A stretch of DNA of 64,000 nt, taken from Oopsacas minuta. Its lineage: Eukaryota > Porifera > Hexactinellida > Lyssacinosida > Leucopsacidae. Both the position numbers and the translations under genes were made by a program. The stretch spans positions 124,001 to 188,000 of the forward strand of contig JAKMXF010000340.1 in NCBI GenBank assembly GCA_024704765.1. Direction: 5' to 3'. Below, piece by piece: positions 23,298 to 35,213 of the stretch (the stretch's first letter is position 1; every line of letters begins with the position of its first letter). Under the pieces are notes generated by a model. The model saw nothing but the letters and a program-made list of their open reading frames with translations. It was not told where the DNA came from and did no database searches.

Positions 23298-24757
23298 AAT
23301 ACTTCCCTACTTCCACCAAAATTAGATTATACATCTCACAAACACACTCTTAGTTGTATAATAACATAATCCAGTGTGATTCCAGCTCAGAATTACATAA
23401 ACCTTACTCCAAGATAAATTCAATGACTAGATAAAATTATCATATCTAATTGAATTAACCAGCTTGAAAGACACATTAATACGCCAGTACCTGAAACTCG
23501 AGACTCCTATTTAACCTTACGATTTGAAGGTCAGGTTTTTGATATATACAAGAATGGTGTATGTATACGCCCAATAATTGTACAAACATCTCGAACATAT
23601 ATTAAATTTGAGCTATTTTTAGAAAATACATCAACTTACGTTATCATTCTTTAGTGAAGCGATTTGTTTGTAATCAAATGTTGAATTTACGTATTCTTAA
23701 GGGCGTTTACAGGAAAGAAGTTCTTGCTTTTATTTCTGACCAAAATTGTTACTAAGGCGTCTTATAATTGGCAGACGGATTTTTAATGGGATAGCGTAAT
23801 AAGGTATAGAAATTCGATAGCTATTCTTGAATTTACTGTCCCTTAATATTTTCCTGTGTTCAGGGGCGATCCCAGGATTTGGATTCCCTTGACATAGTGG
23901 TAAAACTTCATTTCAGTTTTTTCGCAGGACAATTTCGAAATTACACCGGAATGAGACGTGAACAACGGCGGTACCATGAATTTGCATACCCGTGGCCAAG
24001 ATGGGTGTAAATTTCATCAAAAGATTCTTCTAAACTCTAGAGAGTGGCGATAAATCCATGTATATACAGTGAACTTTCGTCCCGTTATCTCTTGAATATT
24101 TGGCTACCTACATTTTACGCAATCTTCCCTGCCAATTTAATAGACATTTGATAAATTACCCTTTAATGCATAATGTAATTAATGTCCTCAATACTCTAGC
24201 TTACAGTTGTACCAGATGCAATAATTATCATCCATTAGTAATCTCTATTTGTGTGATTATATTCAAAATTAGAAATTTGCCAGCATCTGTACAGCTACAT
24301 GTATCCCAGCCAGGCGACAGTTGCAATCTATATCATCTAGTAAGTAATTCAATAATCATTGGTTGCTCTATTTTACGTCTAAGATTACCTATTCAAGTAT
24401 AAGCTTCTCTTCTCTAATTTAGTATGGAAATTGTCAGATAGCACTCTATTGTTTATTCGTATTAACTAGAGTAATACCAGCCAATTGAATAACCATTCTA
24501 GGGACCTGATTTTGTGTCAAGATTTGTAGGTCCTATCCGGAATTCGTATTCACGCGGTTCCACAGAATCGGCGGGTTTTTGTCCAAACTATGTATTGGCA
24601 TATGTATAACGTACAAATATAAGCTTAGAAATACTGGAGAATCCTCTCTTAGAGAACCATCATAGATTCGTTCGAAAATATTTTTGCCATTCCAGTAAGT
24701 GTTACAGGTACATTGCAACTATGTAGTTATATATGTACAGTGAAATATCAGGGGCTG

Positions 24758-24824
24758 CAGGGGCTGTCCCAGAATTTTGAAATCCGGTTAAATACTCTGT
24801 TAGCCACCCCTGGGACCGCCACTG
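24758..24824. mobile_element. Short MITE, CAGTGGCGGTCCCAGG family
   Basis: Imperfect inverted ends: CAGGGGCTGTCCCAG on the left and, reverse-complemented, CAGTGGCGGTCCCAGG on the right. Relatives: 36545-36625, ~41160-41251 and 52681-52783. Confidence 0.65.
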
Positions 24825-26205
24825 TTAGGCTGTATCAGTGAAATTTAAGCCATTTCTTGAAATAATCGGGTACCGACAATTTGTCGATAAAGTTCAAGTT
24901 TTCATATAAGATTCTAACCCTCTAAGTTTTAGGTGTAGATAACACTTAATTACTGACACAGGTTTCTATCAGTATAATTATAATTTGTTTATTTATTCAC
25001 ACTTCATGAATAGGCTTATAGACAGTGCGAAACCAATAACAATTGAATAAACAAATTAAATTATCACCATATTACTTCCATATAAGGAGAAAGTAAGATA
25101 CATTCCAATTAGTCATATTTCTTATCTAATATATATTTATGTCTACGTGAAACTTCAATTTGAAATTATCATCGGACCAGTTGCGTTACCCGTAATTAAT
25201 TGGTGAGATAATTGAGTTAATTTTATGTAACAATTGTATAGAGTGTGGGCAGAAGTCTTATTTAGTCAAAATAGGAAAACGATATCAATACTGTAATTAA
25301 TTAATATTGTTACAGACGAAAATATGGATTATACTGCATGCTATAGGAGCTATTATGATAGTTTTGGGTGGGGCACGTGCCTTCTCTATTTGACTTCACC
25401 ATAATACAAAAGTATAGGGCATGACGTCACATATGCTCCCACAGACTTATGAGCGTAGTTGCGCCTATGCTTCAGTTTATCAGTACTGTCAATTGAGTTC
25501 TCGATGCGAAATTATGGATTTTCGCCTCCACAAACGGGGCCTGCGGAACCGGAAAACTTCTGGAAACGGATTGAATAATGAATAGAGCGAATTCCTAGTC
25601 CCGTACAAATGAACCTCCACAAATGGGAGAACATTTTTCGCGTCGCTACACCCCGTCATGTGTTTAGGTTAAACTGTGAAACACTCACAATCAAATTAAC
25701 TCAATGAACAAAATCTATATTCCCCAAATAACGATCTCATATCTAGATATATTGCAAAACTAATTAGGAAAAATACTGATCCTGACTCAAAATAATTAAA
25801 CCAATTACACACTTAACTTCAATCAATCTGTAACATCAATTCTATCTAATAATCACTATTAATTGACTACTAAACCATTTATCTACGCAGTTTCTAGTAA
25901 TGGGCGTTGACAACCAGTTGGCACTAAATGGAATGTATTATAATGCAATAGTATTACATGAAATAGCCAAACCTTTTTTGGTTGCTAACGTAATGTATAG
26001 TATTACATGATTCAATATTCAATCCCAGACCCATTATGGTGTGTATCAAGTATAAATACTTAGTAAATGGAATTGGTTAATTCAAAACGGATTTTCAATC
26101 ATCATCTTCCGCATCATCTTCATTAATTCACACGGAAATGTAAGTTGGAATTTAATGTATTTACATTAAGAATTATTGTGCTTTTATGATCGTTAAGTAC
26201 ATATA

Positions 26206-26361
26206 CAGGAAACTCGGTTATATCGAACACGGATATATCAAAATACCCGCTTATACGGAAGTTTGAAATTGTACAAATACGGCTCCCAATAGTATATTTC
26301 ATCGATTATACCCAAGTAATTATCGCTGTCTCTTGAGCTTTGATATAACTGAAGTTGACTG
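26206..26361. mobile_element. MITE, CAGTCAACTCC/TATATCGAA family
   Basis: Left end CAGGAAACTCGGTTATATCG, right end (reverse complement) CAGTCAACTTCAGTTATATC. Relatives at ~26480-26590, 34713-34856, 36920-37114 and 45534-45718 share an interior of the form ATACCCGCTTAT...TACAAATA..GGTCCC. Confidence 0.75.
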
Positions 26362-27226
26362 TCAAATGTTGTGTTTCACGATCGAAAATAATTAAGAAAG
26401 GTGCGAAATTCGCAGAACCCTGGACGTAAGAAACAATCCGATTTCAATTATTAAAGAGTACACAGAAGTAAAATATACATGCAGTATACTCCAGTTATAT
26501 CGAAGCTCAAGGGACCGCGATAATTACTTCGAGATAAGCGGGCATTTTTACATACACGTGTTCGATATAACAAGAGTTGAGTGAAAGTAACTGTAATTTT
26601 TGGCAAATAGTGTGCTGCCATTATTTACTTGTAGACACAATTCATTTTTCTATGTATAGCATCGTCATTTTTATAATTGCCTACCATAAAAACCCATTCC
26701 AGCATATTCCAGCTATTGAATATGGGGCATTTGTATAAATTACGTCGTAATCTGGTCAATTAAACATATTTACACGTGTTTTAACACGCTATATGATGTT
26801 CTATAGGAAACCGATACAATGCGTTTATAGAATATATAAAGTATATATTACATACTTAGGGTTTAGTTTTTGGTTTAAGAATTTTCTATTTTTGTTGATA
26901 TTTACTGGAATTTGCTGGATTTGGTAATATAAATTTGCAGAATTTTGGCACACAAAATGAAAAATTTGACAAAAATTCTGATTAAAATTTGATAATTTAT
27001 ACTTTTATATTATATATTTACGTTTGAAATTTTGAATAGCATAAAATGGAAGTATCTTAAGCCTACTTTTTCACAGTTTTCAGTTAAATACGAAATTCCA
27101 GGTTCTTGTAGGCGGCAAGTCCTGACTATATTACGAATTTTCGCTTTTTCGTCAACTTTTGATATATAATTATTATGGCAAAATATTATAAATTTTCCTT
27201 TTTTTTAGATTACAAAACTACATAAA

Positions 27227-27778
27227 ATGACTCAAACAATCCAAATCTCACAGAAACTAACCGACACATTGAACGAGGACTTAGCAAAACTCAACCATTT
27301 CCGTTGCCGGTTTTGTTCTGAAGTATGCATGAATCAGGAAACACATTTATGCCATGAAGCAAGGCATATCCCAAACACAATCTACTACCCATGTGTAATG
27401 TGTTATAAGAAATTCAGCAATGCTTACAGCCTACGTTTACATATACAAGTCAAACATTTGGGTATTTCAAAGTACAAGTGTTCATTTTGCCATAAAACAT
27501 TCCGTCAAAAATCGCATTTAATCGAACACGAGCGTATTCACACTGGAGAACGTCCATTCAAATGTCATTTATGCTTCAAAGGATTCGCCACCCACTCCCA
27601 TTTAAAAGTTCACACACGTTCCAAGCATAGAACACCGTTAATTTCAACTTATTCCAAAGGCCTTGATTCCGCTGGCGAGTCAAATGATTCAGTAACAATC
27701 GTCCCATTACCAATGCCAGTTACAATGGAAATACCATCGAATTTTCCTGAAAGTATCCATGGCAACAACCAAGCATGA
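27227..27778 (+). CDS. C2H2 zinc-finger protein
   Basis: 183 aa. Residues ~25-45 form a Cys-rich, partly degenerate finger (CRFCSEVC...HLCHEARH). Three regular fingers follow: CVMCYKKFSNAYSLRLHIQVKH, CSFCHKTFRQKSHLIEHERIH and CHLCFKGFATHSHLKVHTRSKH. The standard HTGERPF linker sits between the second and third regular fingers. The C-terminal ~45 residues are Ser/Pro/Met-rich and unstructured. A small nuclear DNA-binding factor is likely; the fingers alone do not identify an orthologue. An AG preceded by eight T's lies at 27207-27208, 18 bases before the ATG, so a 5' non-coding exon or a trans-spliced leader is possible. Confidence 0.85.
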   Translation: MTQTIQISQKLTDTLNEDLAKLNHFRCRFCSEVCMNQETHLCHEARHIPNTIYYPCVMCYKKFSNAYSLRLHIQVKHLGISKYKCSFCHKTFRQKSHLIEHERIHTGERPFKCHLCFKGFATHSHLKVHTRSKHRTPLISTYSKGLDSAGESNDSVTIVPLPMPVTMEIPSNFPESIHGNNQA

Positions 27779-27943
27779 TTGGAATCCCTGAATAATTGTA
27801 CAAAGTTTTAATGTGTATATACGGATAAATATATAAATAGATAGTTATATGATAAATCCTATAAAATATTTGCTGGAAATTAATAATATTTTTCTGATAA
27901 TTGAAGATTTTTCGAGTAATATGAATACTTGTATAATGTACGG

Positions 27944-27949
27944 AATAAA
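27944..27949 (+). terminator. Polyadenylation signal AATAAA of the zinc-finger gene
   Basis: AATAAA 166 bases downstream of the stop codon, with no competing gene nearby. Confidence 0.55.
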
Positions 27950-28764
27950 TGAATGAAATGATATAACCAACGATTGAATTCTTTTATTGGACAATTATGG
28001 GTTAATTATTAATCAAGGAAAGGTTGGTGAATACTGACATTTTGTCCAACGACATTGCATACTTGCCCCCTTGACGGATACAGGGAAATAATTCCAAAAT
28101 TATGTGGATTATTTCCCGTATAATATCTTGAATTCGAGCAATGAATTCATCTTAATAGAACTTTTAGAAGTATAACCCTGATTCGCATTTTCCTTCACAT
28201 TAATAATTACAGTAGATTTAACTCATCAACTAATTATAACGAATCAATATAAAACCGCATAGATACCTTAGTTACCACCAGAAAACTAAGGAATGTATTC
28301 AAACTATAATAGGATACTTGCATACCTATTGCGATTTATTATTTCAATTACGCGGATGTGATACTATTCAATTTTATTGCTTCACGAATTATCAAATTAC
28401 TTGGAATGGAATTTTACTCTAGTTTCTTTTCAAGTTCTATCGTCTTAATTAATAAGTGATGAATTACTGATATCGATTCATAAACAGTAACTTCGAAATT
28501 CAGGGTATCTGAAGTTCTGAGTTCCCTCAGTGCCGTCGGAAGTGAATGCGGCCAGAATATTATTACTTGCATGGTCAACAAGGTAACCCTTGCTTCAGAC
28601 TCGGGGCCGTGTCGGGCCAATGATTGCAAAACATTCGTCATTGGATAATGTCATGTCATTAGAAGACAAAATTCTGGTCAAACCAGTATTCGTATTTACC
28701 TGGCTTTGGGTCGAAAATCCACACAGTTTGAACCTTTTATAACCTATCCATTTTATGCTAGCCA

Positions 28765-30615
28765 ATGTCTGGGCGAACAATCGAGGATCTTAACCGGAAA
28801 AATATCCTAGCAAGCACAGTTGGAATCGGTTGCAAACCTTCAGCAGATAAATACATTGCATTAGCAAAAGGAAAATCTGTCGACTACACAGCCATAAAAG
28901 AGGGCATAACAAACGCAAGGAAAGAAAATAAATGCGCTCTGAATAAAGTAAATGATTTGAAGAAGACTAATACTGAATTGAAGGACAAAAGGTTAGCCAA
29001 TCAGCATTATGAAATCTGGAGTAACACAGCTAAACAATTGTTGAACGGATTCAATAAAATCGAACTTGATTTGGAGCATTTTTATTTCACAATTTTGGAG
29101 AAAGATTTGGAAATTTTCAAACCTTTTGTGCAAAAGATAAAATGTTTTGAAGGCGAATTAGATGAGGAATTTGATATGTTTCTTGCAGGAATAATTGAGC
29201 CAGTCAAAAGTATTAGTTGCGATATCAAAATGACAGTTTTAGAACATGTCAAAGGTCAAAGTCCATTCGAGAAAGAACATGCAGCCGCGATAAAGGAAGA
29301 AATTTCGCGAGTTTCAATCGAAAGTAACGAAATTTTAAACAAACTAATTGGAGAATTTGATAAAGATTTCGAATTTGTTGAGGAGATTTGCAGGAATTTT
29401 AATATTATCAGTGATTATTCGAATTTTATTTCCCTTGAAGATATTCAATCAATTCCCGATGAGATTCAAGAACTTGAATGGCCTGACGAATTTCCAATTC
29501 AAGATATTGTACAAGAATACCATGAACTAATTGAAAACTATATAACCAAATTTCGGCATTTAGAAACGAAATATGCGTCGCATAAACTGTCAAATTTTTC
29601 GCTTACAAACTTCGAGTTGGAAAAGGCGAAGTTTATTATGAATCAATACACTGATACGTCCAATCTAAACCGTAGAAAATTACTGTTAGATCGATTGGAA
29701 AAGGAATTCCCGAATATGTCAAAATTTGAAGTACGTGATCTAACAGTTTGGCATTTTGGCCTTGAAGCATACGAATTCCAGAAAAGGTTACTTATTAAAT
29801 CGTTTTTCAATAGCAAAACTGAGTACATTTCCAAAACAAAAATACACAATCAAGAATCATGGACTTCTCATTTCGAAGTTCAAGAAGAAAAATTGTCAAA
29901 GGAACAACGGAAAAAGGAAAGAATAGAGTTTTTAGTGAAACTCCGCGATTGGAAAATGAAACGATTAGATATTTTAAGAATGGAAAACGATTTAGCAGTG
30001 AAAGAAGCTGAAGAAATGGAGGCAAAACGAAAGTTTGAAGAGACGATAAAATTGAAAGAAACGAAAGAGAAGAAAGAAAAAGTAATTCAATTTCAAAAAG
30101 AGAGAACAATACGAGAAGATCAAAATAAGGCCGATTTACAAATGCAAATTGAACGCACGAAAAAAGAACTTGCAAATCAAATAGAAAACGATAAAGAAAA
30201 AATAAACAAAAGAAATCAAAATTTTCAAGAAAAAATCGAAAATCGTAAAATGCAAAAATATGAAAAGAACGAATTTTCATTACGTAAACAGGAATTACAG
30301 CAATTAATCACCAAAAAAATCTCTGACCAAGTCGTGAAAGACCCAGAACGTATTCACCACACGACAAAAGCGTACAACGCGAAAATTGACACCTCAAACC
30401 CCAATGAAAAACACCTACAAGCACCTCTTTTCAAAGTCGACACTTTCACTTCAGAAATTGTATCAGCTGATCCAAGAATCCGTCTTGAATTAGCTCTACG
30501 AAAAGCTGGGCTACACAAAACAAAATATGCTAAAGAAGCGATGCAACGTGTTTCTCCTATGAAACAACAAAAACCTGAATTGAAATCGAATATATTCCAA
30601 ATTGATGAGAAATGA
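28765..30615 (+). CDS. Coiled-coil protein, CCDC148-like
   Basis: 616 aa in one exon. An N-terminal segment (~25-80) contains KSVDYTAIKEGITNARKE and QHYEIWSNTAKQLL, a pattern I associate with CCDC148-type proteins. It is followed by a predominantly helical middle and a long, highly charged coiled coil (~375-540) rich in Lys/Glu. The C-terminal segment (DPERIHHTTKAYNAK ... DPRIRLELALRKAGLHKTKYAKEAM) looks like a short conserved tail. Coiled-coil proteins of this group are usually linked to cilia or centrioles, but that role is inference. AG at 28760-28761 is an acceptor-like site 3 bases before the ATG. The gene could also belong to the related CCDC112 group. Confidence 0.6.
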   Translation: MSGRTIEDLNRKNILASTVGIGCKPSADKYIALAKGKSVDYTAIKEGITNARKENKCALNKVNDLKKTNTELKDKRLANQHYEIWSNTAKQLLNGFNKIELDLEHFYFTILEKDLEIFKPFVQKIKCFEGELDEEFDMFLAGIIEPVKSISCDIKMTVLEHVKGQSPFEKEHAAAIKEEISRVSIESNEILNKLIGEFDKDFEFVEEICRNFNIISDYSNFISLEDIQSIPDEIQELEWPDEFPIQDIVQEYHELIENYITKFRHLETKYASHKLSNFSLTNFELEKAKFIMNQYTDTSNLNRRKLLLDRLEKEFPNMSKFEVRDLTVWHFGLEAYEFQKRLLIKSFFNSKTEYISKTKIHNQESWTSHFEVQEEKLSKEQRKKERIEFLVKLRDWKMKRLDILRMENDLAVKEAEEMEAKRKFEETIKLKETKEKKEKVIQFQKERTIREDQNKADLQMQIERTKKELANQIENDKEKINKRNQNFQEKIENRKMQKYEKNEFSLRKQELQQLITKKISDQVVKDPERIHHTTKAYNAKIDTSNPNEKHLQAPLFKVDTFTSEIVSADPRIRLELALRKAGLHKTKYAKEAMQRVSPMKQQKPELKSNIFQIDEK

Positions 30616-30663
30616 ATTGATTTCCCATCAATTGTAAGCAATATGTCACTTTATTGTGTTTCG

Positions 30664-30669
30664 AATAAA
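30664..30669 (+). terminator. Polyadenylation signal AATAAA of the coiled-coil gene
   Basis: AATAAA about 50 bases after the stop codon. Confidence 0.65.
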
Positions 30670-31083
30670 TACAACTTTGCTTGTGTATGTCTATTATTAC
30701 CATGGATAACTTACAAATGAAATATAATAGACTGTGTTTTATAGTTCTCGGATTATAGGGTCATTAGAACAGGGATAGAGCCAAGTAATTAGTGTTAAAA
30801 AACCTCTGCTAATCGACCTAACACCGGAAAACACAGCCTGATCCCAAAGTTTAATGTAAATATCAAGAATTTGTACAATTGATAACATAATTGCAATGCT
30901 TAGATTCATATATTATCTGCTCAGAACATGGATAAGGTATGATTCGCAATTTCGCATATATCCAAAGTCTGAGTTCATAAATATATTAAGTGTTAAGTTG
31001 TAAGTTATTCATGTTCCGAATCAAACAATAAAACCCCATCTTATCGAAGAAAATACTATACAAACTTTGGTTACTTTAATATA

Positions 31084-31220
31084 CAGTGAAGTCTCCCAAA
31101 ACGGACAAACCTCGTGCCAAGCATGTAATTAATACTAAAGCAGTCTCCGTTGAGCTGACAATTCTCTACAACGGACAGACACCATGTCTCCAATGTGTCC
31201 ATTATTCGGGGACTCCACTG
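31084..31220. mobile_element. TA-flanked MITE, CAGTGnAGTCnCC family
   Basis: 137 bp with inverted ends CAGTGAAGTCTCC / GGGGACTCCACTG, flanked by TA (31082-31083, 31221-31222). Internal ACGGACA and TGTCCAT words are also partly inverted. Non-coding. Confidence 0.85.
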
Positions 31221-31388
31221 TACTAGATTTGACTGAATCAATATTTTCAAAATAATTGTCAAACAATTTTAGTATACATTAATAGGTAATTAATACCTAC
31301 CGAGTTTCTAAGAAAATTACCATGATTGATGAAAGCACTTAAAACATAGAAAGAATCTATTCGGAATAAAATAACAATAATAATAAGG

Positions 31389-34300
31389 TTAACAAGGACT
31401 AATAATAATTTTCTTCCCCTCAAAATTAGAAACATAATTTCTACTTTCACAGCGTGTAAAATAGCCCTCATCACATAGAATATCATTCAAGCATTTGCAA
31501 GGCATATTACTGTCCATAGGTTCATCACCGTTTGGCAGGAAATATAAACTCACTGATGCTAGTTTTAAATTCGAATCGACACGTCCAAGGAACTTCTGGC
31601 GTGTGACAAGCTCTTCAAAACGTTCTTTAGCCTTGGGAAGTTTCTCTGAGATGGGAGTTACATTTGACAGTGTGCACTCGATAGCTTGGAATGGTGTAAT
31701 TATGAAATTACTCTCGATTTTTCGGATGTATTTCGCCTCAATTATTTCCGTATATCCATAGTCGAGATAGAACACTTTGACGCCGTCAGGATCAATTATC
31801 CTACACCTATGCCATTCTTGAATTTCAGAAAGGGCAACGCCAATTTCACCATTTTCCCAATTCTCGGAAATAGTGGGACAACTTTGTTTATTGTAAAACT
31901 CTTGAATTTCCTTGTGTAATTGAAAATAATCCGATTCAGCGAGAGGGTATTTTTCTTCCAGAATATTTGTTAGATTTTCACCACCCGAAACGATATCATT
32001 CGTCAAATCAAAACATCCATTAGGACATGTAATATGAAAAATATTCGGTGATTGTATAGCAGTAATATTACAGAAAATAAACGAAGCAACAAGGGGTAAT
32101 TGGACTACTTTATTACTGCTTGGAATTTCGATTTGATTAGCCAACCTTTCAGGAAATGTTGTATGAATGTACTTACATTTATCGCCCATAAAACAGCCTT
32201 TGGTTGAATTGAAATACCTGCAAATCATTGACGTATTTGCTTCTTTTTTCCCATGTATAGCGACCTGTACATTATCATCTTCGTATGTATAATTGTTATT
32301 CGGAGATAGAAAATCGGTTTCCATTGGATTCCAATGGTTCAATTCGTCAGGAGAATTTGAAAATGATGAAAACGAATCTTCAGGGTCGTGTGGTCTCTCT
32401 ACCAAATCTGCATACCCCAATTCCACGAGACGATCATTCAAACATTCGTTGTTATTCTCAAAATTAAATAGCCGTACTTTTATCAAGCATTCCTCCATGA
32501 CCACCACGTTGTTATGGATACGTTCACGTGAAATAGATGACGTCATGAATGCAGTTAGTATTGTATGAAATCCGATTTTATGGAAAGTTTCCATTGCTTC
32601 TAACGACCAAAGTAATTTATTTTTTGGCGGTTTTATCCCGCTCAAACGACAAGGAATAGCTTGTGCAGGGAAACGTAGTAATCTTTTTTCAATTGGCAAT
32701 ATTTCATTTTGCATTACCCAAGCTGTATTGCCGAAATCAACGAAAAAAACGAAAAATTTCGTCTTCTCAGGATTCAATTCTAATACCAAGCACCGATACC
32801 ACAAATCGTCCCCCTTGTCGATGGCAATGCAAGGCTGTCTGAGTTCAATAAAACTGTAAAACATTGGACCATTCGCAACAAACTCTGCGATTTCTCTCGC
32901 AATTTGATCGACAATAGCATTTTTAATGTGAATAACATGGACATAGAAGAGATCAGGAGATTCTATGTGAATAAGCATAGACGAAAATGAACCATCTTCT
33001 TGGTAAATATTCGGGAAATAATATCCAGTTTCATCTTCACTACGAAGTGAACCAATTAAATCACCAAATTCGCGAAATTCGCTTATAGGTTTTTCCGCGA
33101 TATTCTGTTCAGATGTTGAGATATTAATAATAGAAGATGTTGAATTTGTATATGAAAGTGTGTCGTAATTTCTCTGGGGGTTATCTTCAATTTCAAGCCC
33201 CATAGAACCACTTACAAGTAGTTCACGTAACCCAACGTGTTCTCTATCAAGTAGCGTCAATTGTGCAGGAGTTAATGTGAGTAATTTCCGTTGTATAACC
33301 TCGCGGATTGTCTCAGTATTCAATATAATCTCTAACTCCAGATGATTCGACTCTCCACATTGACTGACATCACCGTATACAGCACGATGTGCATCCAAAA
33401 CAACATCAACCCATTGTGTTACTTCATTGTCCCATTGGTATTTCAAAGATGGCAATGTCCATTCATCAGTATTTGATGGTGTAATTATCGTGACGTCACT
33501 TCCATTTGGTTTGATATTGTGTAGCGAGCCGATAAAAGCTTGTTGTGGGTGTGTAGCGAATTTTTCTGGAATATTTCGCAGGTTTTCTATCCGTACTTTA
33601 TCGGTGTTTCCGTAATCAATGAAGTATACTTGAGCTTCGTCTGTTTGTTTCGAAAGTATCAGTGCTCGATACCAACAATTATCAATCTCATATTTCGCGA
33701 AAAAATATTTTCCATTCTCAACACTCGCGGAAGTTACCACCTCCATTTTTTCCGGGTGTAAATCTATATCCGCATGGTATTTCGTTATTTCCGGTATCAT
33801 TTGGTTGAATTCTTTTGTCAAAAGTTGTAAATATATATAAGAAGGCGAACCAACATGTGTCACGACAAATTTATGCTTCCGGTTTTGTGAAAGCGTTTGG
33901 AAAGGGACAATTGGTTCACTCAAAATTGGTTTCGGTGTTTGTACTTTGACCTCAAGGTCACTTTCAGGTGAGGAGGGAACTTCATCTTCTTTCAGTTCGA
34001 TTTTATTGTCTATAAGCCTTTGCATTATTGGTGTAACCTCGCGATTTTTCTCACCTTCAGGTGATAAATGCCGCAGTTGGTTAATTACAGGTTGTGATTC
34101 GATATCTAACTCGACGGAAACATTACTATCAGCCGATTCAACAGTATTCACATTTTCTTGTTGTAAAACAATATAGTCAACCGATTTGATGTATTCATTT
34201 AGATTAAAATCCAAATTAGGTAATTGAACAGGATTTGTTGGTTCTTCAAATTGTTCAAGTTGAAACTGCATCATTGCATCTAAATTCTGTTCGATTTCTT

Positions 34301-34685
34301 GTCCGATCTTTGAGCTTTCCTGGAAAAAATTAGCTCTTTTGGTTTCATTAAGCAATGAATTGACTTGACTTTTGCAAGAAATGAGATTATTTACTGCTAT
34401 TTCACATTGTTCACCGTTTGGCATTATCATTTCCTTCTCAAAAACCTTTTGAAAAATCACATTTAATTCGTCCATCATTTGTTTCTGCTTAGCATCAAGT
34501 TCAAGAAACAATCGACAAAATTCGTTTGATATTTTATTAACAATTTTGGTTTTACCCTGTTCACATATTTTATCTTTCTCCTGCATGTATGTTGCTACAC
34601 GTACATGATACATTTCTATTGCTGTGTCTATTGTATCTAGTTTTGATCGTAGACGCTGTTTCAGGAATTCTATTGGATCTGCCAT
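31389..34685 (-). CDS. Tudor-domain protein with CCCH zinc finger (germline/piRNA-type)
   Basis: 1,098 aa from the ATG at 34685 (MADPIEFLKQRL). The start is chosen because an acceptor-like AG (34692-34691) lies 5 bases before it and the frame further upstream has no ATG. The N-terminal ~150 residues are helical. At least three Tudor modules follow, each with the Trp-Tyr-Arg entry and F-x-D-[YF]-G core: WYRALIL...VYFIDYGNTDKV, WYRCLVL...VFFVDFGNTAWV, and WHRCRII...VFYLDYGYTEII. Between the last two is a CCCH finger (CRYFNSTKGCFMGDKCKYIH). Extended Tudor proteins bind methyl-arginine tails of Piwi proteins and build germ granules; a CCCH finger suggests RNA contact. The third Tudor has Tyr where the aromatic cage usually has Asn (YGYTE for YGNTE). 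Exact orthologue not assigned. Confidence 0.88.
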   Translation of the reverse strand: MADPIEFLKQRLRSKLDTIDTAIEMYHVRVATYMQEKDKICEQGKTKIVNKISNEFCRLFLELDAKQKQMMDELNVIFQKVFEKEMIMPNGEQCEIAVNNLISCKSQVNSLLNETKRANFFQESSKIGQEIEQNLDAMMQFQLEQFEEPTNPVQLPNLDFNLNEYIKSVDYIVLQQENVNTVESADSNVSVELDIESQPVINQLRHLSPEGEKNREVTPIMQRLIDNKIELKEDEVPSSPESDLEVKVQTPKPILSEPIVPFQTLSQNRKHKFVVTHVGSPSYIYLQLLTKEFNQMIPEITKYHADIDLHPEKMEVVTSASVENGKYFFAKYEIDNCWYRALILSKQTDEAQVYFIDYGNTDKVRIENLRNIPEKFATHPQQAFIGSLHNIKPNGSDVTIITPSNTDEWTLPSLKYQWDNEVTQWVDVVLDAHRAVYGDVSQCGESNHLELEIILNTETIREVIQRKLLTLTPAQLTLLDREHVGLRELLVSGSMGLEIEDNPQRNYDTLSYTNSTSSIINISTSEQNIAEKPISEFREFGDLIGSLRSEDETGYYFPNIYQEDGSFSSMLIHIESPDLFYVHVIHIKNAIVDQIAREIAEFVANGPMFYSFIELRQPCIAIDKGDDLWYRCLVLELNPEKTKFFVFFVDFGNTAWVMQNEILPIEKRLLRFPAQAIPCRLSGIKPPKNKLLWSLEAMETFHKIGFHTILTAFMTSSISRERIHNNVVVMEECLIKVRLFNFENNNECLNDRLVELGYADLVERPHDPEDSFSSFSNSPDELNHWNPMETDFLSPNNNYTYEDDNVQVAIHGKKEANTSMICRYFNSTKGCFMGDKCKYIHTTFPERLANQIEIPSSNKVVQLPLVASFIFCNITAIQSPNIFHITCPNGCFDLTNDIVSGGENLTNILEEKYPLAESDYFQLHKEIQEFYNKQSCPTISENWENGEIGVALSEIQEWHRCRIIDPDGVKVFYLDYGYTEIIEAKYIRKIESNFIITPFQAIECTLSNVTPISEKLPKAKERFEELVTRQKFLGRVDSNLKLASVSLYFLPNGDEPMDSNMPCKCLNDILCDEGYFTRCESRNYVSNFEGKKIIISPC

Positions 34686-34712
34686 GATAGCTAGAAAGTT
34701 AGTGAAAACAAT

Positions 34713-34856
34713 AGTCAACTCCAGTCAAATCGAATCTTAAGGAACCGTGATAATTATTCGACAGAAGTGAAGTTTGATAAAAATCGATGAATTTATCCTA
34801 CTTTGACGGTTTCGGACCATATTTGTACAATTTCAGACTTCGATATGTCTGGAGTT
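34713..34856. mobile_element. Degraded MITE of the CAGTCAACTCC family, next to the Tudor gene start
   Basis: Left end TAGTCAACTCCAGTCAAATC, right end CTTCGATATGTCTGGAGTT. It lies about 28 bases beyond the Tudor ATG and so occupies the presumed 5' region or intron of that gene. Confidence 0.55.
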
Positions 34857-35213
34857 ACGTGACGCTCGAAATTAAAGTAGCAACGGTCCTAGTTACACAT
34901 GGGGGTCATTGGAATTCGTCTACTTACTAAGAGCACGTATGATAGGCCCCGTAACAAGCGGATTGTCCAGATCCTCCTATACTCAGTTGAATAACCTTGC
35001 AAAGGTTGGAACGGATTCGGGATTTATATAAGAATTTTTGGATATAGTTTTTGATCTAAAATTGTCATCGACATGCTTTGCACAAATACCCAATACAAAC
35101 AAACTGTGATTATAATTATTACAAAAGTCTATAGAAAAATAAAAAATTCGGAATGTTAAATAAAAATACTAATAAGTGATATAGAAAAATAAATAAGTGT
35201 TAGAATACCAGAT

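Larger units (their letters stand above)
22918..27226. other. Repeat-rich gene-free interval
   Basis: 4.3 kb without a supported gene. It contains CCTCGTTAATACG-family MITEs (23129-23297; ~24450-24566), a CAGTGGCGGTCCC-family element (~24758-24824), an inverted GACGTCATGCCC repeat copy (~25350-25470), a CCACAAACGGGG-family copy (~25525-25640) and two pieces of the GTTATATCGAA family (26206-26361; ~26480-26590). The open frame 24100-24402 has no protein-like features. Confidence 0.6.

Noticed and set aside
24100-24402. 100-aa open frame
   Set aside because: No start context, no recognisable feature, sits in a repeat-rich interval.
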